This document shows positions 10,526 to 21,184 of a stretch of DNA of 64,000 bases, in pieces (position 1 is the stretch's first letter; the number at the start of each line of letters is the position of its first letter). Below the pieces are notes generated by a model that saw only the letters and a program-made list of their open reading frames with translations, did not search any database and had not been told where the DNA came from. Origin of the DNA: Polydactylus sextarius (taxonomy: Eukaryota > Chordata > Actinopteri > Polynemidae); contig CM028917.1 in NCBI GenBank assembly GCA_016801845.1, positions 2,908,501-2,972,500 on the forward strand, written 5' to 3'. The position numbers and the translations under genes were made by a program.

Positions 10526-11175
10526 ACAAGTAAAAAACCAGCCCTTGGACTAAAAGCAAGGACCCTTCATCATTGGACAGACTGGATCTTCTTAGATTAT
10601 GGACTGATGATCAGCATGGATTGTTTTATTCAACACCGTGGGTAATATCATCGACATCAGCAACACTGCCTGCGGCTCAGATGAACAAAAGTGCTCAGCC
10701 TTCTCACAAGAAACTGGTATGTAATGCTACTGCTGTATGGGACAACGGCCAAGCGAGTGGAGTTTGAAAGTCAGTATTTTATATCGGATCGGAAAAGTTT
10801 GAACAGCGCTAAGCTGCTAAATGTCATCTTTACGCACACTTTACGGATATCTGTCAGCAGCCTCCATTCATAAAATTACTCAATCTCAGTGTGTAGTGTT
10901 GAGTGCGATGAATTGGATCTGATCAGCCAATTGTTTTTGCTGCTTTTATCTGCATGTTTTGCCCATTGTGGATTTTGATTGCTGCACAACAAGCAGTTTT
11001 GGAAGAATCAACAAAATGTCCGATGATACGGCGAAGGAGGCTGAAATGTTGTCAACTAAAAGGAATATTAAACTCACTTCTAAAGGACTGAGCTTCTATA
11101 TTGAAATGAGCCAGGAAAAAAGGAGTGTAAAATGTAAACAAGCAAAAAAGTCTGTGGAAAAAAATCACTGCATTA

Positions 11176-13637
11176 ATGGAATCAAATGAAAATGTCAATT
11201 CAGTGAATTTTGAGCTTGCAAATCTTATCCAGTGTTGTCAAGATGCAAATGAACTGCATGAATCTTTAATAAACTTACCTTTGCCACAAGAGGAAATTAA
11301 AAGACAACGTGAATACTTCGAAGCAAAGATGAAAAAGTTGAATGATTTCACTGAAACCGTAAAAAGCTGGCTCTCCAAACTGGGTCATCCATATGTGTAT
11401 CAAAGCACTGAATCTCCTGATGATCAGGACGTCACTGATGAAATAAATCCTGAGGATAGCGCTTCCAATGTGTCTTGTGTAAAAGCAAACTCTGTAAAAT
11501 CACACTCCCAGTTATCACGGACCTCCTCGACCGCATCAGCGCGCATTAAAACCCAGGCCGAAAGAGCAGCACTGATGCAGCGTGTCGCTGCGCTAAAAAG
11601 GAAACATTTAATCGAAGCGAAAGAGGAAAAGTTAAGGAGAGAAAAGGAATAGCTGGAACTTGAAACTGAACTGGCTGCAACAAATGCAAAACTTAATGTT
11701 CTGGAGATTAATTCATCTGAGCATGGCTCAAAACTTTTAGACGGGATGAACTCTTATTTTGAAAGGAACATTTCTCAAGGAGCAAATGTATTGAATCCCG
11801 ATGCTGATATGTTTGTACCAGTAACCTTGGATGAAAAGATGAATGTTACTGATATGCCTGTGATCCATCAACCACAAGTTGTTAGGCCTAAACAAAGCCA
11901 AGAAACACGAAGGGATGAGATGTTGGATGTTCGTGAACAAGTTCAATTTGCATTGACTGCTGATCAAAATCAAGCAAGACTGGTACAACCTCAACATCAT
12001 GCTCTGATAGCTCTCAGGATGAGATTGTAAACATTATGCAGAGACAAAATGACATCGTTGCTCTGCTGGTTCAACAAAATCTAAGCTCTGTCCTTCCATC
12101 ACGAAATATTCCTGTGTTCAATGGAGATCCTCTTCACTACAGGTCTTTCATCAGAGCTTTTGAAAATGGAGTAGAAGAGAAAACATCTAATTGGAGTGAC
12201 CGTTTACATTTTCTTGAACAATACACCAGGGGTGAACCAAGGAATTTGGTGCACAGTTGTCAACACTTGCCTTCAGAGCTGGGATACAATAAGGCCAAAA
12301 TTCTTCTTGCAGAGCATTTTGGAAATGAATACAAAATTTCTAGTGCTTATATGGAAAAGATTCTTAATTGGACACCTGTTAAAAGTGAGGATGTTAAATC
12401 ATTACAGTCATTCTCTCTATTTATGCGAGGATGTTCAAATTTAACAGAGCAAATGACACAACTGAAAGAGCTGGACTTACCATCTAACATGAGAAACATT
12501 ATCACAAAACTTCCTTACAAGCTAAGGGAAAGATGGAGGAATGTTGCTTGTGATCTACTTGAGAAAAATGGTCAGAGAGCACAATTTGTTGTTACCTTTA
12601 TTGAAAAGCAAGGTAAAATAGCCTCAGATCCACTTTTTGGCAACATTCAAGACTCAGCACCCACCAAATTCAAATCCTCCAAGACCAGTCATTTTATGCA
12701 AAGAAAAAAGGAAAGCAGTTTTGCTACTAATGTCGCCATGATAAAGGAAGGAGACATGACTCAACGTATAGCAAATAAAAACAAGCTCTCCTCAATTCAA
12801 AGCTGTCTGTTTTGTTCACAAAGTAGTCACTCACTGGATAACTGCTCTCAGTTTAAAATGAAATTACATCGGGATAAGATTAATTTCATCAAGGAAAAAG
12901 GAATATGTTTTGGTTGCCTGAAAGTAGGCCACATGAGCAAAGGCTGTAGGAGTCGTTTGGATTGCAACATGTGTAACCAAAAGCACCCAGGAAACCTTCA
13001 TATCGAGCGGCAGGATAAAGGCACATCCTCCAAACAATCACAACAGACTATGAGCCCTCCAAGTGTTTCTACTGTAATGTTACAGACCTGTGGCCATATT
13101 GGGGCCGGTGCTGAAGATGATTCTATCTTTTCTGTTGTTGCAATTAAAGTTAGGAGCCATAAGAGTAACAGAGTTGTACAGACCTACGCCTTTCTGGACC
13201 CAGGAAGTTCAGGAACGTTTTGCACAGAGAGCCTGGCAAGAAAATTAAATGTGAGTGGCAAAAAGACAAGTTTTCTGATGAGAACCATAGGGCAAAAGAA
13301 AATTGTAAATGCTCGTATTCTGTCAGGTCTTGAGGTGTCTGGTGTGGATATGAACGATTTTATCCAGTTACCTAATGTTTTAACGCAGAGATCCATGCCT
13401 GTCTCCTCACTCAATGTCCCTCGACAAGTGAATCTTTTTCAGTGGTCTTATCTGAAGGATGTAAAGGTCCATGATATTAATGCAGATGTAGACCTCCTAA
13501 TTGGAACTGATGCCCCCAAAGTAATGGAGCCTTGGGAGGTTATAAACAACCAGAATGAAGGACCAGGGTCGGTTGGGTCGTTAATGGTCCACTTCGTGGC
13601 ACAAGCAGTAGGAATAGAAGTGGCTGTCCTGCTGTAA
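11176..13637 (+). pseudogene. BEL/Pao gag and protease region, broken
   Basis: The first open part (11176-11652) is charged and helical and ends at an in-frame TAG (11650-11652); the same frame continues to 12030. The frame then changes before 12036. The 12036-13637 frame holds the BEL-type Gag region (with PVFNGDPLHYRSF), two CX2CX4HX4C zinc knuckles (starting CLFC and CFGC) plus a third Cys/His cluster, and a retropepsin-like FLDPGSSGTFC motif for the protease. That frame ends at 13635-13637, and the next domain is in another frame. These are old-element breaks, not introns; no splice signals fit. Confidence 0.85.
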
Positions 13638-15578
13638 CAACCAACCGAATCTCTATTGAACATCTTCAAGAAATGTTGGTTCACCAATATAACCATGATT
13701 TTAATGAGAGATCAGCTGAGGAGCAGACTGAAATGTCCAGAGAAGATGTCAAGTTCATGAATGTTGTAAGCAGCACAGCAAAAATGATTGAAGGTCATTA
13801 TTGTATTGATTTACCTTTCCGACAGGGGGATTGTGTCCTGCCAAACAATTGCTGTGTTGCAGAACAGTGCCTCCAAAGCCTGAAAAGGAAATTTAGTAAA
13901 AACAACACATTTAAGGAGGAATACACTGCATTCTTAAATGACATGATTGCTCAGAGATATGATGAAGTTGTGCCTGTTGACCAACTGAAACAAAGTGATG
14001 GAAAGGTGTGGTATATTCCCCATCACGGAGTTTATCATCCTAGAAAAGGCAAGCTGAGAGTTGTTTTTGACTGTGGAGCGAAATTTAAAGGGACATTGTT
14101 GAACTGCCAACTCTTGCAGGGATCTAATCTGACTAACACTCTTATTGGAGTCCTCATTCGATTTAGGCAAGAACCTGTCGCAGTAATGGCAGACATCAAA
14201 GCCATGTTTCATTAAGTACATGTCCCCAAAAAGCACATCAACTTTCTTTGCTTCCTCTGGTGGCCTGATGGCGATACTGCACAGCCTCCACAGATACATT
14301 GCATGAGAGTTCATCTGTTTGGTGCTGTATCATCACCAAGTTGTGCAAATTATGCTCTAAGGAGAACAGCAGAAGACAACACACAGCATTTCCCATTTGA
14401 AGTGATCAATACAGTGAAACATAATTTTTATGTGGATGATTGCCTGAAAGCCACGGCTTCAGAGGAAGAAGCTATACAAATGATTAAGGAATCGACTGCT
14501 CTCTGTGAGAAAGGAGGATTTACTCTTTCAAAATGGATCAGCAACAACCATACAGTGCTGCTGTCAGTCACAAAGAAAAAGAGAGCAAACACAATGATGG
14601 AGCTGGATTTGGATGCAGGTCAATTTCCAATAGAGCGAGCACTTGGGCTACAATGGTGCATTGGAACGGACATGTTTCAGTTCAGGACTTCAGTTCGTGA
14701 ACAACCACAAACCAGAAGAGGCATTCTTTCAGTGGTCAGCTCTCTTTATGACCCTATGGGATTTTTGGCCCCATTCAGTATGCCAGCCAAACTGTTGCTG
14801 AAGGAGCTCTGTAGGAGAAACCTAAAGTGGGATGAAGTCATTCCCCATGCCTTCTCTAAACAATAGTCTGAATGGCTCCAGGATCTACAAAAAATGGCTG
14901 AGTTCAAAGTGGAACGCTGTATTAAAACTAGAAACTTTGGAAACCCAGTTCCAGCACAGCTTCACCACTTTTCTGATGCCAGTCAAGTTGGATATGGAAC
15001 TGTGTCTTACTTGAGACTGGAAAAGGATCATAAGATACAGGTGGCATTTCTCTTGGGAAAGGCTAGAGTTGCTCCTCTCAAGCAGACTACGATCCCAAGA
15101 TTGGAGCTCACAGCTGCAGTTCTTGCTGTTCGAGTTGATAAAATGCTGCAGAAGGAGTTGCAACTTATGCTGAAGAAATCAATTTTTCTGGACAGACAGT
15201 ACAACAGTTCTCAAATACATCGCAAATGAAAACAAACGATTCCATACTTTCGTGGTAAACAGAACTTCTGTCATCAGAGAAGCTTCAGACATTGAACAGT
15301 GGAGATGTGTGTGTTCAAAAGAGAATCCAGCAGATGAAGCATCAAGAGAAATGAAAGCTCAGGATTTCCTGACAGGCAGGAGATGGTTAAATGGACCTGA
15401 GTTTCTCTCCAAATCAGAGGAGGAATGGCCTAATCTGAGAGAGGATTGTGATGCAGTTTCTGACGATGACCCAGAGGTCAAAAGGGATTTGACAGTGAAT
15501 GCTATTATCAAGGATGTGGAAAAATTTAAAAATCAAAGCAGCGCTCATGACATTGGCACAGAAGAGGAAGGAGTTTAG
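13638..15578 (+). pseudogene. BEL/Pao reverse transcriptase and RNase H region, broken
   Basis: A frame open from about 13640 carries the RT fingers/palm (HHGVYHPRKGKLRVVFDC) and, after a TAA at 14213-14215, the catalytic YVDD box (about 14430). A second in-frame stop lies at 14864-14866. RNase H follows with FSDASQVGYG and a TIPRLELTAAV motif. The frame changes near 15180 and closes at 15576-15578. The YVDD is intact, so the damage is from scattered stops and indels and not loss of the active site. Confidence 0.85.
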
Positions 15579-16943
15579 TGCTTCTGTGGGCCTTAATAAA
15601 GAACAGGAAGTGGACAGGAAGGTTCAGAACTTTAAAGTCACATTCAAAGGACAAAGTCTGACTCCAGAAGATCTTGTGAAGGCAGAAGAGTCCATCATTC
15701 TGTATGTACAAAAACACAAGTTTGAAGCTGAAATTGCCTCGCTCAAGAGTGGATGTAAACCTATCTCCAAAGAAAGTATGCTGTACAAACTAGATCCAGT
15801 GTTGGATAATGGAATCCTGCATGTATCCACACTCATTCTGCGTCATATTCATAACCAACTGGGACATGCAGGAACTATCCAGGTTACGGCAAAAATACTG
15901 GATCACTAATGCAAACTCTGCTGCTAGAAAGGTAATATGTATGACTGACTATATTGTGTGCAGACGCAACAGAGGAAAGCTGATTGATCAGAAGATGGCT
16001 GATTTACCTGAAGAGAGAGTGTTGCCTGAAAAGGCTCCTTTCACAAATGTGGGAATTGATTATTTTGGCCCTATCGATGTTAAAAGAGGCAGAAGTCTTC
16101 TTAAAAGATATTGAGTGCTGTTTACATGTCTGACAAGTCGTGCTGTGCATCTGAAAGTGGCTTATACACTGGACACAGACTCCTGTATAAATGCAATTCG
16201 AAGGTTTATCTGTAGACGAGGTCCAGTCTCAGCTATCAGATCGGATAATGGCACAAATTTTGTTGGAGCCAAACGGGAGCTGAAGGAAAGTCTGGCTGCT
16301 CTGAATCACAGCAAAATTCAAACAGCTTTTGTTCAGAATGGCATAAAATGGAGCTTCAACACACCAGCAGCTTCCCACCAAGGTGGTATTTGGGAACGCC
16401 TGATTCGTTCAGTGAAGAGTGTTCTCACCTCAGTACTGAAACAACAAACTCTGGATGAGGAAGGGCTCCAGACCGTTTTCTGTGAGGTTGAGGCAATACT
16501 GAACGACAGACCCATCACAAAAGTCTCAGATGATCTAAATGACTTAGAAGCTCTGACACCGAATCACATTTTAATGTTGAAAGGAAAACCAATCATGCCT
16601 GTCATGCCATGGACTGTTTGACCAAAATGATCTTTATATAAAGAAACGGTGGAAACAGGCACAATATATTGCTGAGCTGTTTTGGAAGAGATGGATCTGT
16701 GAGTATCTACCCATGATGCAGGAGAGACAAAAATGGACAAGGCCAAGGAAAAGCCTCACTCCTGGAGACATAGTTCTTGTTGCAGATGCCTCAGCTCCAA
16801 GAGGATCTTGGATCATGGGGAAAGTTTTAGACATCAGACCAGATGCAAAGGGCCTGGTACGCACTGTGCGTCTGCAAACTAGGACCAGTGTTCTGGAGAG
16901 ACCTGTGACGAAGCTCTGTTTACTACTGGAAGCAGCAGTCTAA
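15579..16943 (+). pseudogene. BEL/Pao integrase region, broken
   Basis: An HHCC-type zinc segment (GHAG...; C.VCRRNRGK) spans a frame change near 15890. The core has GIDYFGP for the first catalytic acid, SDNGTNF for the second and GGIWERLIRS for the glutamate, so the D,D,E set is present. There is an in-frame TGA at 16112-16114 and a frame change near 16610. The tail (LTPGDIVLVAD, then a stop at 16941-16943) is the C-terminal integrase domain typical of BEL/Pao. Confidence 0.85.
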
Positions 16944-17180
16944 CATCATGACTCTCTTTTTCTCTACCTCTATTTTTTCTTTCTTTTTCTCCAATTAACC
17001 TGTGTTTTATTTTGCAGATTCATCAGGAAGACAGTTAGCCATATTAAGGGCTATTATGACTCATAGAATAGGTCTATTTAGTAGTTAGTAGTTACTACAT
17101 AGTTGTAGGTCCAGATGTAGCGCTTTTTTTTTTTTGTATATAAATGTAATTGTGATGTTATGCACAATTAGGGGCCGGAG

Positions 17181-17674
17181 TGTAGGAGCTATTTGTAGAG
17201 TTAGTCTTTGTTTTTGATTTTTGTTGTAAATTTAATTTGCTAATTATGAGTAACTTTGTTTGATTAACTTAAGAGTTTGTTTTATTTAGATTAGAGTTTT
17301 TGATATTCTTTGTTGATTATTTGTTTAGGATATTTAGATTTGTATAGTTAATATTTTTTGTTTATTTGTTGGTAATTGGGTCACACTGTGGGCACCTGAA
17401 GTTACTTAGGTAGGCAGGCACCTTGAGGACCAGCATGCACCTGGGTGGGCACATGGTTTTTACCAGTGCAAGGGAGGAACCAGCAGCCATGATTTTCTTT
17501 GTTTTTTGTTTGTTTTATTAATTTGGAAATAAATCATAACAAAACGCAAGAATCAGGATTGGACATTTATCTTCTTTTGCCTGCGTCAAACCACATCACC
17601 ATGGTGCATCAGTGGCCTGTTGATTATGTTTGGTTTAAAGTTTAATTTGTTTTTTCCGGACAAATGGCCACTTC

Positions 17675-17675
<1 letters not shown>
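17181..17675 (+). repeat. 3' LTR of the BEL/Pao element
   Basis: This 495-bp LTR has the same ends as the 5' LTR. By eye, differences include T/C in AATTTG(T/C)TAATT, A/G in CACTGTG(A/G)GC, T/G in CACATG(T/G)TTTT, a C/T plus one-base length change in the CTTTGTT run, and AA/TG in GTGGCC(AA/TG)TTG. The low divergence means a fairly recent insertion. Confidence 0.92.

Positions 17676-17713
<38 letters not shown>
17676..17713. repeat. (AAT)n microsatellite at the BEL/Pao insertion site
   Basis: A run of ATA/AAT triplets directly follows the 3' LTR, and a short version (10014-10029) precedes the 5' LTR. The element therefore inserted into an AAT repeat, which obscures the target-site duplication. 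Confidence 0.85.
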
Positions 17714-17714
<1 letters not shown>

Positions 17715-17867
17715 GTGGTAATAATAGCAATAATAATACATTTATATTTGTTTGTGATTGATATTATCTATATATGTATATGTATCTATATATATGTATA
17801 TTATACTTCAGTTTCTAACAGTACGTCTAATAGTACGGGAACTAGATTATTAATCGCCGCTTACTCT

Positions 17868-18059
17868 TCAGCCGGTGTTTCGATTGAAGTCGTAACACGA
17901 TTGCATTTTTCTCATTTCCGATTTGTCAGGGCCAAGCTGCTTGATTGCCAATTTCTCTTCTAGTTTAAATCTTTCAAATGGGTGTTTTAAAAGAAACTCC
18001 AAACTGTTTGATATGGCAGGTTCAAAGCTGTGCGCCGTCATCGCGGTTGTTATTTTCAC
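17868..18059 (-). pseudogene. Fragment of a TTF/ZMYM1-type hAT-like protein
   Basis: The minus-strand frame (about 63 residues) contains LEFLLKHPFERFKLEEKLA followed by IKQLGPDKSE. A HPFERR..EKL.IK.LGPD stretch is characteristic of the N-terminal region just before the TTF zinc finger of fish hAT-derived ZMYM1-like proteins. The zinc finger and catalytic parts are absent, so this is a truncated piece. The assignment is from memory of the family pattern. Confidence 0.45.
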
Positions 18060-18234
18060 CTGAGGTCTAACACGAGTAGTGGACCAATTAGCGAGCTAGT
18101 GCCGGCAAAATGTGTACACCGGAGGTGTTTCGGGCCCTAATAAAGATCTAAAGATCTCCATATAAGATTAATTCTTATTTAAAGAAATAGCGGCAAATTA
18201 AAAAAAAAAAAAAAAAAAAAACAGTGACGAAGTC

Positions 18235-18249
18235 TGGTGGTGTAGTTCT
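18235..18249. repeat. Target-site duplication of the L1, left copy
   Basis: TGGTGGTGTAGTTCT occurs here and again at 21170-21184. The two copies bracket the minus-strand L1 exactly; the left one abuts the poly-T run that is the element's poly(A) tail. Confidence 0.9.
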
Positions 18250-18387
18250 CTTTTTTTTTTTTTTTTTTTGAACTTCTTTTTATTTCAGTTTAGGTATTTA
18301 GTTTTTACAATTGCAGTCACATATCAATGAAAAAACAAGTATGTCTTTTTGGGCATATTGTAATACACATATATACACATATAGTCC

Positions 18388-19543
18388 TGTGAGAAGTTAA
18401 AATATTCCCCTTCTCACCGTCAGAGACTGGATCGACTTTACCGCAAATGCGGAGGAGAGGGAGAGAGACCTCATTCATTCTTGCCGGCATACACACGCTA
18501 ACGCACACACGCATCCATACACACACACGTGGCGTCTCTCCTTCCCAAGTACTCAGTATGAACTTTATGTGATGTAAATCATGATATTGGGCTTTGTATC
18601 GTTAATATAAAATAATGTATAATAATATTATTTATTGTCAGGGCAGCGGGTATGCGCACTCCGGTGTTGCGTTCATGCGCGGCTCCGACCATTTCCACCT
18701 CGGTCAGCCGCGAGGTCCGTGAAAGCATTTCTCTTTCATGTTCATTTCCTTCCGCTCCGTTCAGGTTTTTACTTATAGTGTGGTACCCACAAGCCTATCT
18801 TCATTTTCTGGTCATTTCATCCATAAACTCTTTTGTCATTTTGTTCATAATCCAGATTAAACAATTACTCTACTTACCTGGAACGTGGGCTTCCAGCCAG
18901 GTGTCCCATCGTGGAAGCGCGCTCCGCACTGGGACTGTATTTATAGTTCCTTCCGCTAGGGGAAGGAGCACTTTATTACCTGCACAGGGGTGTTTGGGGT
19001 GTTTATTTGTGATTATACATGTCGTTCGTAATTTTGGGATAACCTGTGGGGTTAATAGTCACGTGTTAGGATCATGTTTTGCATTTTATTATTTTGCATA
19101 TTTGTTTTCACTACTTTGATGGTGCTTTACTTTTTGGGCTAGTTAAGTTCGCCAGATAAGTCCCCTTTTGGGTGGTTTAGTCCCGGTTGCCCTTGGAGGG
19201 CGGTTCCCGGGGACAGCCTAGGGTATTTAAAGGGGGGAGCTCAGTCATGAAGGGGGGGCTGGAGAAGGAAGGATCTCTCCTGGTGTGAGGCAGAGATATT
19301 GAGCCCGTGCCTGATTTTGAAGGTTAGACTGAAAGTGTGGTTTTGGAAGATGCCATTTCTTTTCCTCTAATAAGAGGTTTTTCTTTTCTTTGTATTTTGG
19401 TCCTAAGGATTGTTTCCAGAAAAATAAAGCTGGTGTAAACTTTTGCACAGCAACCATCTCCTGCATATCTTTTGTTTGTTTTGTCCACTCTCATCTTCAA
19501 GCCCACATCCCAACTAGTGGGCAGGCCGCACCAGTCGACCACA
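18388..19543 (+). mobile_element. Solo LTR (1156 bp) nested in the L1
   Basis: The termini are TGTGAGAAG (18388) and CGACCACA (ending 19543), flanked by AGTCC on both sides (18383-18387 and 19544-19548), a perfect 5-bp target-site duplication. On the plus strand it has a TATTTAA box (19224-19230) about 200 bases before an AATAAA (19423-19428), the order expected for U3-R-U5. The middle is CpG-rich (about 18640-18720). There is no internal coding part, so it is a solo LTR. Its superfamily cannot be decided from the LTR alone. Confidence 0.85.
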
Positions 19544-20025
19544 AGTCCATATAGTCCAAATTACTCCAAAATCAATTTGGATGTTACCTTGTCCAGTGTA
19601 GAACTCACATAAATCACATTGTTCTTCAGTTAAACTTGTTGGTATACAGGAGATACAGAATAAGGTCAATATAAAGTCTATAAGTCACCAGCATATACAA
19701 ATGAATGTTTGCATATTCATACATAACCATCCAACTGTCAAAAGAAAAAATCATAAATCGGGAGCCATTTGGTCAAAAAACATTCTGTTCTTAATGTTAA
19801 TTTTTCAGTTATAAATTCCATGTTGTACACCTCTTTCACTCTTTGTTTCCATTGTGTTATGGTGGGGGGCTGTGGTTTTAGCCAGGAGACCGTTATCATC
19901 TTCCTAGCAATTGAAAGAAGGACTCTTAATAATAAAACCCTATTTTCATCCTTTATGTTATGTGGTGTGGTTCCCAATATAAAATAAACTGGCTTAAGTG
20001 GCAGATCTATTCATAGATCTGCCAT

Positions 20026-21115
20026 TCACATATTCACACATTTCTTTATATCTTTTTTTACATTTTGCCAGTACTCTGATAGTTTTGGGCAGTCCCAGAA
20101 GATGTGGGTGTGGTCTCCTATCATGCCACAGCCCCTCCAACATTGATTAGATGTGTTATTGGATTTAGAAGTGAGAAAGGGAGTCCTAAAATATCGCATC
20201 CTAATTTTCCATTTAAATTCCTTCCATGTAGGACTACTTGTTGTTCTGTGTCCTTCTTTACATGAATAGATCCAGTCTTCATATGTGATAATGGTATTCA
20301 TTTCTAGTTGCCATTTCTCCTTAATGTCAAAACTATTAATTTCTGACTCCTTTTGTAATATTTTGTAAATGTATGATATGATCTTCTTTTTAATAGATTC
20401 CTTAATTGTTAATATAAAAAAATTCTGTATATTAGATGTTAAGGCCCTCAATTTGTTCCACTCTTTATGTGTTTGTAAGTAGTGTCTAAGTTGTAGGTAC
20501 CTGAAAAAGTCATGGGCTGGAAGATCATATTTGTTTTTAAGTTGTTCAAAGGACATTAAATCTCCTCCATCAAACAATTGATCCAGCACAATCAGACCCT
20601 TTTCTTCCAATTTCCTAAACCCTGTATCTAATTTATATGGGAGAAAATCAATATTATGTGCAATCTTCATCGCTCTTGATATTGACAAAGGGAGTCCTAA
20701 TTTCCTTCTCACTTTTGACCACATTTTGACCACCAGTATTTCCTGTCCAGATGTTATTCATTTTATGTATTCTCCATATATCTTGGTTTAAGAAAGGTGC
20801 TATGTCCAGGGGCATATCTGGGCAACTGCTCTGTTCTATTCCTACCCACATAGTATCCCAATCCTGGGTTATCCATGCTACTACTGATCTGAGTTGTGCC
20901 GCCCAATAATAATTTTTTAGATTAGGTAAATCCAGACCCCCACTTTCTTTTGAATTTAACAGTTTTTTCAATCTAATCCTGGGTCTCTTATTTTGCCAGA
21001 TAAATCTAGATAACCATTTATCGAGCATTTTGAATATGGACATGGGGACCCCTATGGGCAAGGACTGGAACACAAATAGAAGCCTAGGTAGTATGTTCAT
21101 TCTAATGGTCTCCAC
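20026..21115 (-). pseudogene. L1 ORF2 C-terminal region, two frames
   Basis: The upstream part (21115-20654) has the L1 motif series LPIGVPMSIFK, RFIWQNKRPRI and GGLDLPNLKNYYWAAQL, which follows the reverse transcriptase fingers. The downstream part (20733-20026) contains the cysteine/histidine cluster CWRGCG..GDHTHIFWDCP seen near the C-terminus of L1 ORF2. They are in different frames and overlap near 20700, so there is a frame change. The endonuclease and RT catalytic core are missing by 5' truncation. Confidence 0.85.
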
Positions 21116-21184
21116 TCTTCCCAGTAAAGATAAAGGGAGGATTTCCCATTTTTTAAGATCATTCTTTATTGGTGGTGTAGTTCT

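Larger units (their letters stand above)
10030..17675 (+). mobile_element. BEL/Pao LTR retrotransposon, full length, defective
   Basis: Two near-identical LTRs (10030-10525 and 17181-17675) begin TGTAGGAG and end CCACTTCA. They flank about 6.7 kb that carries the BEL/Pao order of domains: Gag with zinc knuckles, aspartic protease, reverse transcriptase, RNase H, integrase. The flanks ATAAT (10025-10029 and 17676-17680) fit a 5-bp target-site duplication, although the site is an AAT repeat so the exact edge is uncertain. A purine-rich tract (AGGGGCCGGAG, 17170-17180) lies directly before the 3' LTR. The coding region has at least four in-frame stops and six frame changes, so this copy cannot encode a working polyprotein. 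Confidence 0.92.
18250..21169 (-). mobile_element. 5'-truncated L1-type retrotransposon, interrupted by a solo LTR
   Basis: The element lies on the minus strand. Its poly(A) tail reads as the poly-T run at 18251-18269, its 3' UTR covers 18270-18387 plus 19549-20025, and its ORF2 end covers 20026-21115. A perfect 15-bp target-site duplication (18235-18249 and 21170-21184) shows target-primed reverse transcription. The 5' part of the element, including most of the reverse transcriptase, is missing, as is usual for L1 insertions. A 1156-bp solo LTR (18388-19543) later inserted into the 3' UTR. Confidence 0.9.

Noticed and set aside
20000..20023. Perfect palindrome GGCAGATCTA-TTCA-TAGATCTGCC as a terminator
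   Set aside because: It lies in the L1 3' UTR of a eukaryote and has no T tract; more likely part of the L1 or chance.
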